Source: Coemansia sp. RSA 1200 (Eukaryota; Kickxellomycota; Kickxellomycetes; Kickxellales; Kickxellaceae). Taken from it: DNA of 64,000 nucleotides. The position numbers and the translations under genes were made by a program. The stretch covers positions 29,311-93,310 of the forward strand of contig JANBTT010000064.1 in the NCBI GenBank assembly GCA_027578915.1. Direction: 5' to 3'. This document shows, piece by piece, positions 9,160 through 20,300 of the stretch. The first letter of the stretch is position 1, and each line of letters begins with the position of its first letter. The notes under the pieces are model-generated. The model had not been told where the DNA came from. It searched no databases and saw only the letters and a program-made list of their open reading frames with translations.

Positions 9160-10921
9160 AAGTAAATAACAGCTGAATAAAGACAGCAGTCCTCAATTTA
9201 AAACAAACATATACACTCTATTTGGCAGGATTAAAGGTATAACTAATATCTTTGGTTAGTTTTTTTAGTCAACACACTGTATGTGGTAATAACATAGTTA
9301 CTTTTGTTTTTGAATCAATATATGCAGTGGCACACTTTAGTCACAATCAACTAATGTTTAACATTTTTGCTATATAATATTTTTACAGATAAAGAAGCAG
9401 TATGGAATTTTTTACAACAGTTTAACTGTTTTCAAGGACTTTAATAAAAATTGGTTTGCATTTGTATAAAATGGTTTATAGAAATATGGTGATTTTAGAA
9501 ATTTTGCCATGTTTGCATTTCTGCTATATTTTATGCAAAATTTGTGATATCTTAGAATGGATAGTTCCTGTACGGGGTTTTCTCTTTTTAGCAATATATC
9601 TAAAAGGTTTTATATACAAAAATGTGCGCGTATATCTATAAATACTGCACTTTAAGTATTGACACTATCCTTAAACCTTCATTATCCACACTGGTGTGTC
9701 AACAACTGTTTTATAACAGATATCGATTGCCTAGATGTTGGGTACTGTTGGAAATTTAATATGGTTAATAATAAAAACAGTGGTCAAGGCTATAAAAATA
9801 CTAGTAGAAGATCCAAAGCCTCGAAATTCCTTGTATTTCTCAAGTATAAAAGTACCCTTAGTATTGACAAAATTGGTGCGCTTCAAGTGCACGTATAGGT
9901 TATTATATTTAACCTCTGATGCCTAAAATCTCTGGGCTTTATTCGCTACATGTCAGCAACGATAGTAATAATATACACATTTATCCAGTTCCTTAGCATG
10001 GTTTTGGTTGGCTCATTGATTGAAAATCCGACATTTCAGATTTACTTGGACTTGGTAACCTATCTAGAGCTGAACTTTGAGTGGATGCGCTATTTGTCAA
10101 AGAATTAGAACCCACACAAGTCTAGCATAAGTTTGTACTATTTTTGAATAACTGGGAAAATCTGTCTCTTGGTCTGGTTGGATACTCATTGGTTAATGCA
10201 TCACATTGTCTAGCACATCGCAACCTTCCACCCGTTCATATTCATAATAAAGATATTTTTGTATATACCAAACCTTTAGAATATTTTAAGTAAAACCAAA
10301 TTAGCTTCCACATATTGTCTAGTACATGTAACCATTTTCCCGCTGAGCGTCAATAGTGTATGCTAGAGTGTATACAGTTGATTAATTAATTAACCCATAT
10401 AACCATGGCTTGGATTGCAACAGAACTAACTAACATTTTACCAATTCGGAGGTCCTTTATTTTCTTAAAGTTCCATGAAAATCTACGTCAAAAGCAGAAA
10501 AGTATTTCGACAGTAAAAACACAGGCATTTGAAATGCACTAGAATAGTTGTTAAATTTTTATTTATACTGCAAACATAATACTAATTCTGCGATTGCTTT
10601 TTTCTGTGCTTCTTTTTCTTCGATATCTTGTATTCTGTGATGCTAAACCAGCATCAAACGGTCCATAGAAATGAATTTTATCTCATAACGTACACAACAA
10701 ATGCGATTCTGCTGCTTAACGCATCTTTTACAATAGTAAACGCAATAGCAACGCCTGTACGCAACACAAACACACTGCACTCCGCCATCCAAGTTAAACT
10801 CAGAACTTTATTAAATGTTATCTGCATACAAGTTCGCTAAAATGAATTATAACCCTATTTGCGCATATTTAATTAGAATATCAATAAAGATGCAACGGGG
10901 GAAACCAAAATAAAAAGTTTA
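9160..10921. other. AT-rich intergenic island, no gene seen
   Basis: About 1.75 kb of AT-rich DNA. Open frames are short, use non-ATG starts or have biased composition, and none looks like protein. A degenerate direct repeat is present (10200-10236 and 10309-10347). The last part should be the 3' region of the acyltransferase gene. Confidence 0.4.
10200..10347. repeat. Degenerate direct repeat pair
   Basis: Two roughly 37-39 bp units, at 10200-10236 and 10309-10347, share CACA(T)ATTGTCTAG-ACAT, then AACC and CCCG in the same order. Probably an old local duplication. Confidence 0.35.
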
Positions 10922-12694
10922 TTACGCAACTGATGGCAGAACAGAGGCGGAGAGAGAGGAGTTCTGGCGGGCAACAAACGCATTGTAGGTGTACATGCAG
11001 AGCAAGAAGGGCTGGAAAAATACCATGACGACCCAGAAGATCCAGTTACGCAGGGCGTGCTGGTTCTTGTACCAGAGTACTTTGTCGGAGGCAAAGATCA
11101 GCGGAATCTGCATCATCTGCGAAAAGAACAGCATGCCGTGGTTCCAGCGATGGCAGGCAACGACAACGGTGACTTCGTGGAGGATGCTGGAGAAGAAGAA
11201 AGTGGCGGCCATTGCGGCAAGAGGCGCCGGAATAGTGATACGCAGGTGGCGGACAAAGCCACCAACAGTGGAGGGTGTTGCACTACTGGACCTGGTGCCC
11301 AGCTCCTTCTTCTTGGTATCATTTTCGCTTACATCGACGCCTGCGGAAGAGGCCTTGTACACGCGCCAGTTCTCGCGTATGGGCATGTACACATGGCGTG
11401 CCAGGAACATGTGGACCGGTCTGTTCCACTTGCGCGAAAACTCGTCCAGGCCACGCGCGTTCCACCAGTCGTCGTAGAAGCGGCGGTCAGCAAAGCGGGT
11501 GAGCTCGGCAAAGCCGTTGGAGATCGAATCAAATGTGATGAAGAAGAAGAGCAGCCAGCACGTGGCCATGGGTCCCATCAGATGCACGGTAGTCATCAGT
11601 ATGCCGGTCTGCGGCATCCGCTCCAAGTGCGGAATCATCAGATGCGCAACCACAACGTAAAAGACAACAAAGATCCCCGCGGTGCCTGCCATCTTCTCGG
11701 CCACGTAGAGCCACCGGATCCGCGGGGTGCGCGGGTACTCGAGCTCGTACACGAGCGTTGGACTCAGCTGGAACATGAAGAAGTTGTGCATCGTGAGGGT
11801 TTGCGGAAACCGCGCATTGGCGTACGGACTGAGCACGGTATCCAGCTCACGCAGCCTACCACTCCCTTTGTGCTGGTGATCATCCTCAGAAGAAGAAGAA
11901 GAAGAAGAAGAAGTGAGGCTGCGTGAGATGATTTCGTTCCGCTCGCGTAGCGCGCATGCAAGACGGCGCGTGGTGCTGAGGTACGAGTGGATCTTCATCC
12001 AGTTGACCACCGTGTGGAGCGCAAAGAAACTGCGCTGCGTCCACGGCCATCCGCGTGTTCCCTGCCACGCGTACCAGAATGCAAGCCAGCCGATCTCCAC
12101 CGCCGCATGCAGACACATTGCGCACACGCTGTTGCGCGGATCAAGGAATGCAGGCTGCCACTTACCACTAGCTACCCACACGTACCGGACAAACGGAACC
12201 ACAAAGAAGGTGGATGCAACAAGTGATAGGTCGCTCAGTAGCAGATCCTTTCCGCGGCTAAACACCAGTACCGCGAGGTCGCTTGACAGGATCTCGCCGT
12301 TGTGTTCGTAGTGCGACGCGAGGAGCGATACAAGGTAAGCGCCAACTATTGTCCAGAAGCACGTTACGAGGCCCCGGATCGTGTCGCTCCCCTGGTACAT
12401 CAGTTCTGTGTAGTCGAGAATCGAAGTGCGTGGCTGGAAGAATATCGCCATCTTGTTCTTCTTCTTCTTAGTCTTGTCCTCTGCCTGGTCTTCGCTGGTT
12501 GCCGTTTCGTCGTTATCGCTGTGGCTATGCTGTTCGCGGCTGCTTCGTAGCGACCTGTGGAGCGACGGCGTGTATGGCGGCGGAGGAAGCCCCTGCTTCT
12601 GTTCAAGCTCCAATTCGCTTCGTGACTTTTGCGGACACAGTTTTGGCGAGCCCTGCGATGACGGCGGCCTTGACGCTGCTTGCAACATAAACAT
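10922..12694 (-). CDS. ARE2: Sterol O-acyltransferase (ACAT/DGAT1-type MBOAT)
   Basis: 590-residue endoplasmic reticulum multipass enzyme that esterifies sterol (or diacylglycerol) with fatty acyl-CoA for storage in lipid droplets. After an about 80-residue polar N-terminus with a K-rich patch come about eight or nine hydrophobic segments. Diagnostic features: P-T-L-V-Y-E-L-E-Y-P-R-T then I-R-W in the middle, the acyl-CoA-binding motif FYDDWWN at 406-412, and the putative catalytic His506 in a hydrophobic I-L-H-E-V-T-V segment. The Y-P-R-T/I-R-W signature favours the fungal Are1/Are2 sterol branch over DGAT1. A serine run followed by acidic residues sits in the loop before that motif. Single exon; ATG at 12694, with a second ATG two codons on. 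Confidence 0.92.
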   Translation of the reverse strand: MFMLQAASRPPSSQGSPKLCPQKSRSELELEQKQGLPPPPYTPSLHRSLRSSREQHSHSDNDETATSEDQAEDKTKKKKNKMAIFFQPRTSILDYTELMYQGSDTIRGLVTCFWTIVGAYLVSLLASHYEHNGEILSSDLAVLVFSRGKDLLLSDLSLVASTFFVVPFVRYVWVASGKWQPAFLDPRNSVCAMCLHAAVEIGWLAFWYAWQGTRGWPWTQRSFFALHTVVNWMKIHSYLSTTRRLACALRERNEIISRSLTSSSSSSSSEDDHQHKGSGRLRELDTVLSPYANARFPQTLTMHNFFMFQLSPTLVYELEYPRTPRIRWLYVAEKMAGTAGIFVVFYVVVAHLMIPHLERMPQTGILMTTVHLMGPMATCWLLFFFITFDSISNGFAELTRFADRRFYDDWWNARGLDEFSRKWNRPVHMFLARHVYMPIRENWRVYKASSAGVDVSENDTKKKELGTRSSSATPSTVGGFVRHLRITIPAPLAAMAATFFFSSILHEVTVVVACHRWNHGMLFFSQMMQIPLIFASDKVLWYKNQHALRNWIFWVVMVFFQPFLLCMYTYNAFVARQNSSLSASVLPSVA

Positions 12695-14500
12695 ATTCTT
12701 GGCACTTTTTTATTTACACTCTCCCGCTCGTGCACGGCTAACTGAACAAGGAAAAAATACGCAGCAACTACGAAAGGGATTTGTAGAGGACTAGAGGGGA
12801 AAGTAGGATAAATGAACAAAAAGAAATAGAGTAAGAGTGGAACAGAAACACCGATATATAAAGATAGGTGTTACAAAAAAGAAAAAGCGGAAAAACGAGA
12901 CTTTTAAGAGGTGGTGGAAAGGCACGCTTGCTAAAAGAAGTGTATGCCTCAATAGCTGTGATTCTTACAAATGCAAGTGAGGCAGCAGGACTTGCCCCTG
13001 CTCGTTTGTTCATGCAGGGGGAGGTTTTCTCTTTTCCCGCTCTTTACAAGTCTTTCTCCTGCTTATCAATAAAGAAATGAACAAAAGGAGTGGTGATAAT
13101 GGGTGGTGGCAGTCTCGGCTTTTTCTCTTTTGTCCACAATTTCGGAGAAAAAAAAAGAACACCGAAAATTCCGCCCTCCCACTTCCACTTTCTAATCTTC
13201 ATTCGCATGACTGCTCTCGGCCATCAACCAAATATCTCTCTTATTTCTTCATCTTTGTGCTAATGCCAATGATGAAATGAAACGAGCCTCTCCTTCCACA
13301 AATGCACATGGGACAGGCAAGAGAAAAAGAAGTGGTGGTGAGGAAGTGGTGGTGGCGTCTTGGCTGGACAGACAGAGGAATTTATTTTCTTTGAGGCTGC
13401 TCTTTTTTGCTTTACGCATTACAAGGTATTGGAAACAAAATTATTGGGATACATGGTGGCTAAGACAAGCCACGCTTGAATTTGCCTTTATGCATGTCAC
13501 GGGCTTCGTATTAGGGCCCTCTTTTTCTCATTTGTTGCCTTGTCCTGCATTTTCATCTACATCCTCGTTCTGACTATCCAAGGCTATGTTCGCTATCTAA
13601 TCGATGATGAGGTAAGGAAGGTTATTGGCGATCAAAAATAAATAAAGTGCGGAGTGCTAATTTTCTGCATTGCACTTGATGAAGAAAGATGGACGCAGGC
13701 GATCTGTGCCAAACAAAGAAGGGCCCTTCTTTCTCCCTCCCACCTATTCTGCCGAGTGTGGCACTCCCCCAATCGGCTGATGCGAATTCAAGGTTACTAA
13801 ATCCCCTCCCCCGAATAGCCGAGGATGAAAGAAGGAAAGGAACGAGACTTGTCGGTGAATAGAAAAGGGCGAGATGAATGATTGATTTGTCCCGCGACCC
13901 ACATGCCACCGAGGCACGAAAAAGGGGGAGAATGAGCTAGGATTTCTAGCGACCACCACCTAAAGAAGAAAAACGACGCTTGACTGAAACTAATCCCAGT
14001 GCAAGCTTAAGAAAATAATGCCCAGTCAGTGTCATCAAAACAGCAGGCCTGGTCATTTGCCTGATGTTTCCGATTCTGTTGCACCTGGGTTTTTTTTGCA
14101 ACTGCTTGTCTCTTCATCCCCGAGATTCAAGTCTTTTTGTTCGGACACATTAAGGGAAGAACGTGTGATTTGTACTTGACAGAGTGAATTCATGATATGT
14201 TTGTTTTTCCTCTTTTTGTTGCCCTTCCTTTTTTTTTGTTTTAAAGAGCAGGCTGTTCGTCGCATTGTTCTTGTCACCCACCTTTCTTCCTTTTTCTTCC
14301 CTCTTCTTCCTTGCCTTTTATCAGGTACAATATACTCTTTCCTACTTTTTTCTCTTCTTTCTTTTACAATTACCCCTTCTTTTATAATTTTACTTGCTCA
14401 ATTTGTAATAAAGCTAGAAGACCAACAAAACGAACACCCGCCATAACAAATAAACAACAGCAGCAACAGCAGTTAATAATAATAATAGTAGTAGCTAGTC
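12695..14500. other. Long intergenic region between two divergent genes
   Basis: About 1.8 kb between the acyltransferase (-) and the adenylyltransferase (+) start codons, so it holds both promoters and leaders. It contains purine-rich tracts near 12800-12910 and T-rich tracts near 14200-14400. Just before 14500 are CAG/AAT triplet runs. Open frames near 13277-13573 and 13622-13959 look like chance. Confidence 0.4.
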
Positions 14501-15793
14501 ATGGACGTCTCACCAACCCATAGCGTGTTTTTCCAAACAGACCTAGGACGCTCCATACCTCAGGACGATATAGACCTTGTGCGGGCCGCAGTGGACTGCA
14601 CATCCGAACAGCTGACTCTCTTCACCACCCTTTCCAACATCGACTCAATTGATCCTACCGCAGGATGGTCTCAGATGCAACGACGAGTCGCTGACCTCTA
14701 CGCTATATCCTTTGGCCAGGCGCTGGTTTGCAACTCCCGTGTAAATATTGATATTGTGTTCCTTGATTTCTGTGCCTACTCTCCAGAGGACATGGCTCCC
14801 TTCTCGCTATCCAAAACCCTTGTTGCTTCTAAAGGTGAGTTAACTGCTTGTTATTGACCTTGGAGTCACCTGACTTGCTATTTGCCATTCATTTTTTTCA
14901 TTTTCCATTGTTTGAAGCCCTTTTTTTTTGCCCGGCTCCAGTCATGTGCTTTTTTTTTTATTTCTTTTGGATGTGTGGTGTTGGTTTGTGCTGCTAGCGG
15001 AGCTACTACTGCTAATTACTATTGCTAATACTTTCTTCTTTGCCTCTTCTTCCTTTTGGAGGGACAATGGCTGGCTGGCTGGCTGGCTGCTGTTTTAATT
15101 GTAGACAAGCATGCGATTCCCACATGGTGGCCATCCGCAATGGTCCAGAACCTTGTTGTATGCACGCAGTTCTCCAGCTCGCCGGAGCCTAGTAATGGGC
15201 ATCCGAACCAACGCAGCTCGGCACCGTTCCCACCCACTCGGCGTCCGATCCCATGGTCCTCCTTCTCGCATGTCGCCTTGGGCGGCACATTCGATCACCT
15301 GCATGTGGGCCACAAGATCCTGCTGACGGCAGCAGCACTGGCGGCCACCAAACGCGTGGTCTGCGGGATCTCAGCCGATACGTTACTTGAGAACAAAAAG
15401 TACAGGGAGCAGCTGGAGTCCTACAGGACCCGTGAGCTCGGCGTACTCTTGTTCCTGCGTAAGATCCGGAAGGATCTGATCTTTGAACTTGTTCCGATCG
15501 ATGACCCGTATGGCCCCACCGCCACCGATGCATCTATCGGCGCTCTGGCCGTGTCCCATGAAACGCTTTATGCGTCGAATGCGCTCAATCTGCGTAGGGC
15601 AGAACATAAGATGTCCCCTATGGCGCTGTTGCCTATCGATCTTGTCGTTTCGCCCACCGCCGATTCCGATGGCAACCATTCATCGTCTGCCGCGAACGGT
15701 AGCCGCGCTTCTGTGTCTAATGAAAACAGTGCGTTGAAGATCAGTTCAACAGATATCCGTGCGTCTCTTGCAGAAAAGCAGAACCGCCGCTGA
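14501..15793 (+). CDS. CAB4: Pantetheine-phosphate adenylyltransferase (CoA synthesis)
   Basis: Transfers AMP to 4'-phosphopantetheine to give dephospho-CoA. Two exons, 14501-14834 and 15105-15793, join in phase (AAA-G / AC) to give 340 residues. The donor is GTGAGT at 14835, the acceptor TTGTAG at 15104, and CTAAT-type branch sequences lie about 30-80 nt upstream of it. The catalytic domain begins around residue 164 with GGTFDHLHVGH, the nucleotidyltransferase HxGH-type signature, and ends with the ISSTDIR element that contacts ATP phosphates. The N-terminal 160 residues form the variable domain seen in fungal Cab4-type enzymes. There is no dephospho-CoA kinase domain, so it is monofunctional. 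A serine-rich insert precedes ISSTDIR. Confidence 0.92.
14835..15104 (+). other. Intron of the adenylyltransferase gene
   Basis: 270-nt GT-AG intron with T-rich body; a short TGGC tandem tract (about 15069-15088) lies close to the acceptor. Confidence 0.85.
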
Positions 15794-16011
15794 GTGTATC
15801 CTTTTTCTTTCCTTTTAAATAATCAGTGTGTCTCTGCCTCTTAGTAGAGGGAGGGATTGGTGTGTAGGTACTTATTGCTGCACTAATACCGATCTGTTAC
15901 ACTTAAACACACATTCCTCTTTCTCCTTCTCCCTGCTACTTGCTTAGCCACCACTGGTTTCTAATATCATATATATTTTTGAATATCTCACTGTACATCA
16001 AATCATTTTTT

Positions 16012-17031
16012 TCATACCCGTTGCTTGTTTGCAATGTCTGCTAGCTGTAGATATGCTTTCACCAAGTCGCCATTCGGGTTGTTTGCAGGAGCCGGCAGCT
16101 CATCTTCATCCTTATGAGCAACACTACTGGTGTTTGGCCAAACCGTATTCCAGACAAGCTCCGGATCATCCAACCTACTTTTGGACAAATGCCGATTCCC
16201 GCGTTGTTTAATTAGCAATAAACCCTCACTGCTGTAATCGTCATGGTAGTAGCTATGATTCTCATCATTGGTTGTAGAAGTATTACTCAGAGGATCGCAA
16301 TTCCGATTCGAGTGACCAACACTTGTGACAGACGACGATTCACCGGTGGCTGCGTTGTTGCTGGCTGTTATCACGGAGCACAGTCTGGTCGCGATCTCTC
16401 CTATATGTATGTACATGTGGGACCCCTCTCCGCCCATCAACCCCTCTGCGTCCTCCCACGCTTTATCGATATCTGCATCCAATATTCGGCCGTCTTCCTC
16501 GGAACCATGTTTATTCTTCTGCTTCGCTTGGTAACATTCGGACATCCAGCAAAGTACTTGGTCAGCCATGATAGTCTGCGCATTCGGTCCAGCACCACCA
16601 CTTGTTGCCGCCGCTGTTGTTGCTGGTAGACCAGATACTGCTGTTGCCCCTAACTCTTTGTGTGTCCCAGCTGGTTGGTTCTGTAGCAATGATGACGGTG
16701 CTATGACTGTGGTGGGTACCAACGTGGCTGCTGGTTTTGGCGGTGGTGGAAATGATGATAGTACTAGTGGTTGTCCAGACATTGGTTGGTGGTATTGTTC
16801 AGCACCACTGGTTTCGGTTGTTGCATACGCGATACTAGAGCTGAAGCTGCCGAACTCGTCAGCATGGCTGGTCTGTTGTCTTTGCTGTTGGCCACCGTTG
16901 CTGCTATTCAAATATCTGCCAGACTGTTGGTCAATGTCTCCCGAGGACGGTCGTTGTGGCTGGATCGCCGGTGGCAACTGTACGCCCTTCCTGTCAGAAA
17001 CACGATCATCATCGTCGTTGAAGAAATCCAT
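16012..17031 (-). CDS. Orphan protein, disordered N-terminus, helical C-terminus
   Basis: 339 residues, not recognised. Residues 1-150 are proline/glutamine/serine/threonine-rich and start with M-D-F-F-N-D-D-D-D. A more ordered stretch follows (about 155-225) with D-Q-V-L-C-W-M-S-E-C-Y, then D-K-A-W-E-D-A and I-G-E-I-A-T-R-L-C, which could form amphipathic helices. Then an N/S-rich linker and a terminal segment with D-P-E-L-V-W-N-T-V-W and a final helix. The ATG at 17031 is the first in frame. The continuous 1-kb frame and position between two promoters support a real gene. Regulatory or scaffold role possible, function unknown. Confidence 0.65.
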   Translation of the reverse strand: MDFFNDDDDRVSDRKGVQLPPAIQPQRPSSGDIDQQSGRYLNSSNGGQQQRQQTSHADEFGSFSSSIAYATTETSGAEQYHQPMSGQPLVLSSFPPPPKPAATLVPTTVIAPSSLLQNQPAGTHKELGATAVSGLPATTAAATSGGAGPNAQTIMADQVLCWMSECYQAKQKNKHGSEEDGRILDADIDKAWEDAEGLMGGEGSHMYIHIGEIATRLCSVITASNNAATGESSSVTSVGHSNRNCDPLSNTSTTNDENHSYYHDDYSSEGLLLIKQRGNRHLSKSRLDDPELVWNTVWPNTSSVAHKDEDELPAPANNPNGDLVKAYLQLADIANKQRV

Positions 17032-17355
17032 ATTATAGGTGCTGTGTTTAAAAACCGATATATTGTTATAGCATAATGAAATAGATTAAAAAGTTTTTTT
17101 TTGAAAGAATGGGGGAGCCTTTTTTATTACGAGTATGCAGCAATTACCATTGCAAAGAGTTTATCATTTTAAAAAAGGGTGTGTCAGGTATGGGAAATAT
17201 GACACGTTCCATGAATGCCGTTTTCCAGTTCACATTTGACTTGATATTAAAGCATAGTTATGACAAAGACATAAACAAATAAAACCAATTACCTTTACTA
17301 GTAAAGAAAAAACACCATGCTCATTTCCATCGAGAAGTGCTTATCCTTTTTTTTC
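17032..17355. other. Intergenic region between orphan (-) and M16C protease (-)
   Basis: 324 bp serving as the promoter of the orphan and the 3' end of the protease gene. No further feature seen. Confidence 0.4.
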
Positions 17356-20300
17356 TCAATAGTCAGTCTTGTATGTGGCACTGATTTCCTTCAGTGTCTT
17401 CTTCTCATATGAACCAAGCCTAGCAGGCACCTCCGTATCCAATGTTGTTACAACAAGACGAAGCATGGGCCAGTTAGGGTCAACAAAATTCAACATATAC
17501 TTTTTAAACACCCGGCGCAAGTCGCTCATCTTTACAGCTGCAATATGCGTATTGCACCAAGTATTGTACTGCTCAGTACTACTGAACCCATTGATGCTGT
17601 TTGAAATACTCTGCACCAACACTTTCTTGGGGGTTGACTGGTCTGTCACGCTCTGATATTTTGCCACGGAACGTGCCAGATTTATGTCGTGGTCGCTGAC
17701 ATATGAGCCCCAGTCTTTCAGCATGTCCACGAAAAGCCGGTTGATTGCACCTATTGCCTTGACAATATCGGATGCCTGGTAGATCCACAACGAAAACACC
17801 TTTGGCCATTCTGTAATGAAAGCAGACGCACCGTAGGAATACCCTTTGCTGCGGACTGCATTATCCAATGGTCCGTCTATACGTGCCATTAGCGATGCCA
17901 GCATTTTTAATGCAAAATAATCAAGCGAGATAAGGTCAGCTAGCTCTTCATTAAAGCTGCGCTTGCCCGTGGGATAGAATGGAATGTCGTCGAGCTTCAT
18001 TGAAAAGAGAGACGCTGAAGATTGCAGCGAATCAACGGGGACGTGTATAAGCAATGGGGGTTTCATATCTGGGAACCGACTGTTATAAGCTATTGGGAAT
18101 GGCAATTTATTTACAGCATTTGCATCCACTGAAGGTGCCAAACCATCATTGTCATTATTACCTTTGGCATACTGGTCATAGCACATCTTCCATTCATTCT
18201 CAAGTGCATCAATATACAGCTTTGAATTCTCTCTGGATGGAAGCGAGAGTGCCATAAACCCACCTGTAGCCCGAACCAGAATGTTCTGTATATCCTTAAG
18301 CTTTACTATGATTTCATCTACTTTGCCAGACTTTGCATCTTTAATTATATTTGTCAGGACAGCCTCTTGTGCAAGGAAGCTCATATGGCGTTTGTTTGAC
18401 AACTGCTCGTTTCCTGGAAGCACATCTGTAAAGTGCGACTCAACCGTCAACAGTATGCTGTCAGCACTTCTCTTCTTGCTGGCGATGCTGGTGAGAAGGT
18501 TTTGAGCACAAGTTAAAATACGCTCTGGAGTAAACTCAGAAAACAAAATCCCCTGGACTGTCCATCTTAAAGCAAGCATGTAGTTTTTATATGGTGCTGA
18601 GAATCCCACCACAAAAATACTGTCAAGCCCTTTGCATAAAAATGGCTCAACTCCCTGTCCAACGCAAGAATTGCGCGATGTGACAAGATCCGCCATTTTA
18701 CTTGCAAACTCTGAATACTGGACCCGTTTTTCATTCTTTAGAGCTTCTTTATCATTATCATAAACCACGCCTGCTGGCAGCACCAAATCGGTGTCCAACA
18801 GCACATCCTGGAACAAAACCAAGTATGCGCGCAGCTCTTTAGGAATATCGCCAATTGGTATCTGAATCTTCGCCTCCACAAAGCCAGAGTCTGCGTTAAT
18901 GGTTTGCACGGCAGTGACAGGCCCAATGGCCTTGTCCAGCACCACCAGACTTTGAGTATGCGGGAGAACAGAGGGTTTTGTTGGGTCTGGTAATGGCATA
19001 TTCTTTTTCATATCATCGGAAACGCATGCATTGTTTGCTTCAACCGTCTTTTTAATATGCTTTGTATATGCCTCCATATTAAAAATCTTTGCCACGTTTG
19101 CCCGTTCTATCTTCTTACGCTCAGCTTCAAGCTTGGGTCCAAGTTCTAAATCAGGTACCATTGCCACAGAGTACACGGTTCCATCGATAAGCCATTTCTT
19201 TAGAAGATCAAGCCAATACTCAACGGGCATTTTGCTCAGCTTGACAGCTATATCAAACTGCTTTGCCCGTAGCCCAATGCGGAACTTTCCCTGCGATTCT
19301 GGTGAAAAGTGGGAAGCCACAATGTCAGATCTAAGCGTGTCCTGCAAAGCCTCGTCTGGATCCTTTTCGAAAGCCAATGCTATTTCGTCGCTCCGCCGTT
19401 TTGCAGCATTTTCCAGCGCATGAGCATCGCCGTTGAAACGTGTTTTGTAGATTTGGTCAAGCTCATTCAGCAGCAGATTCTTAAAATAATCCTCCTCGTA
19501 AAGACGCGGAATATCCTGGTCACCCATGGCATCTCCGTTGGCCGAAATCCCGTCGTGGCCGGTATAAGGAACACCAATCAAGGATATCGAAAGCATCGAG
19601 ACAATGTAGTCGTCAACTTTGGTGCGCAATGAGCTTGCCAATGGCGATGGACGCTCAACAAAGCGGAGTTTCAGAGGGCTGGATGAAGTGCCAGCAAGAT
19701 ACTCCATCATAATCTCGAGTGCAATCCTCGTTTCAACGTCCCCGTGCTTCGGTCCTTGCCACCCAAATCTGAACGAGCCAGAACTAGTGTCAGATGACGG
19801 GAACCTGACAGTCTCATGCCGCGGACTGCCATCGCTTGGCGGAGAGCAATCCATGGGGGCACGCGAGTTACAGCCGTAGCTTTTCACAATGTCCGAAGGG
19901 ATTGTTTGCAAATACTTTTTTTCAAAGTCGTCGCTGAATGCACCGGTCAGCACAACCGTAATATTGTTGGCATCGTAGTACTTGTAGTGGTAGTCGATAA
20001 TCTCCTTGTTCGTAAGGGTGGCAATATCGCGTGTCTTGCCTATGCTGTAGTTTGCGTAGGTGGCACTAGGATTGTAAACAAGCTTTTGCAAATGATACGA
20101 TCCAAGACTACTCTCGCTGTTCTCAGTTGACCCCATTTCACTAAACACCACGCCTTGTTCCTTGCCGGCCTCGTCGCAATGGTACACTTCGGTGACAAAG
20201 TAATCATCAAGCAGAAGAGGGTTCAAGACATGGTCCAGGAATGCTGGTAGGACGTTGGCAACAGCATCCTCGGCTGCAGCATCAAGCGTGTAGCAGGTAT

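Noticed and set aside
11057..11926. 289-codon plus-strand frame opposite the acyltransferase
   Set aside because: Antisense shadow; composition mirrors the real gene and no motif is visible.
13277..13573. 98-codon frame in the acyltransferase/adenylyltransferase spacer
   Set aside because: ATG-started and passably composed, but isolated, unrecognised, and in a region of repetitive A/G-rich DNA.
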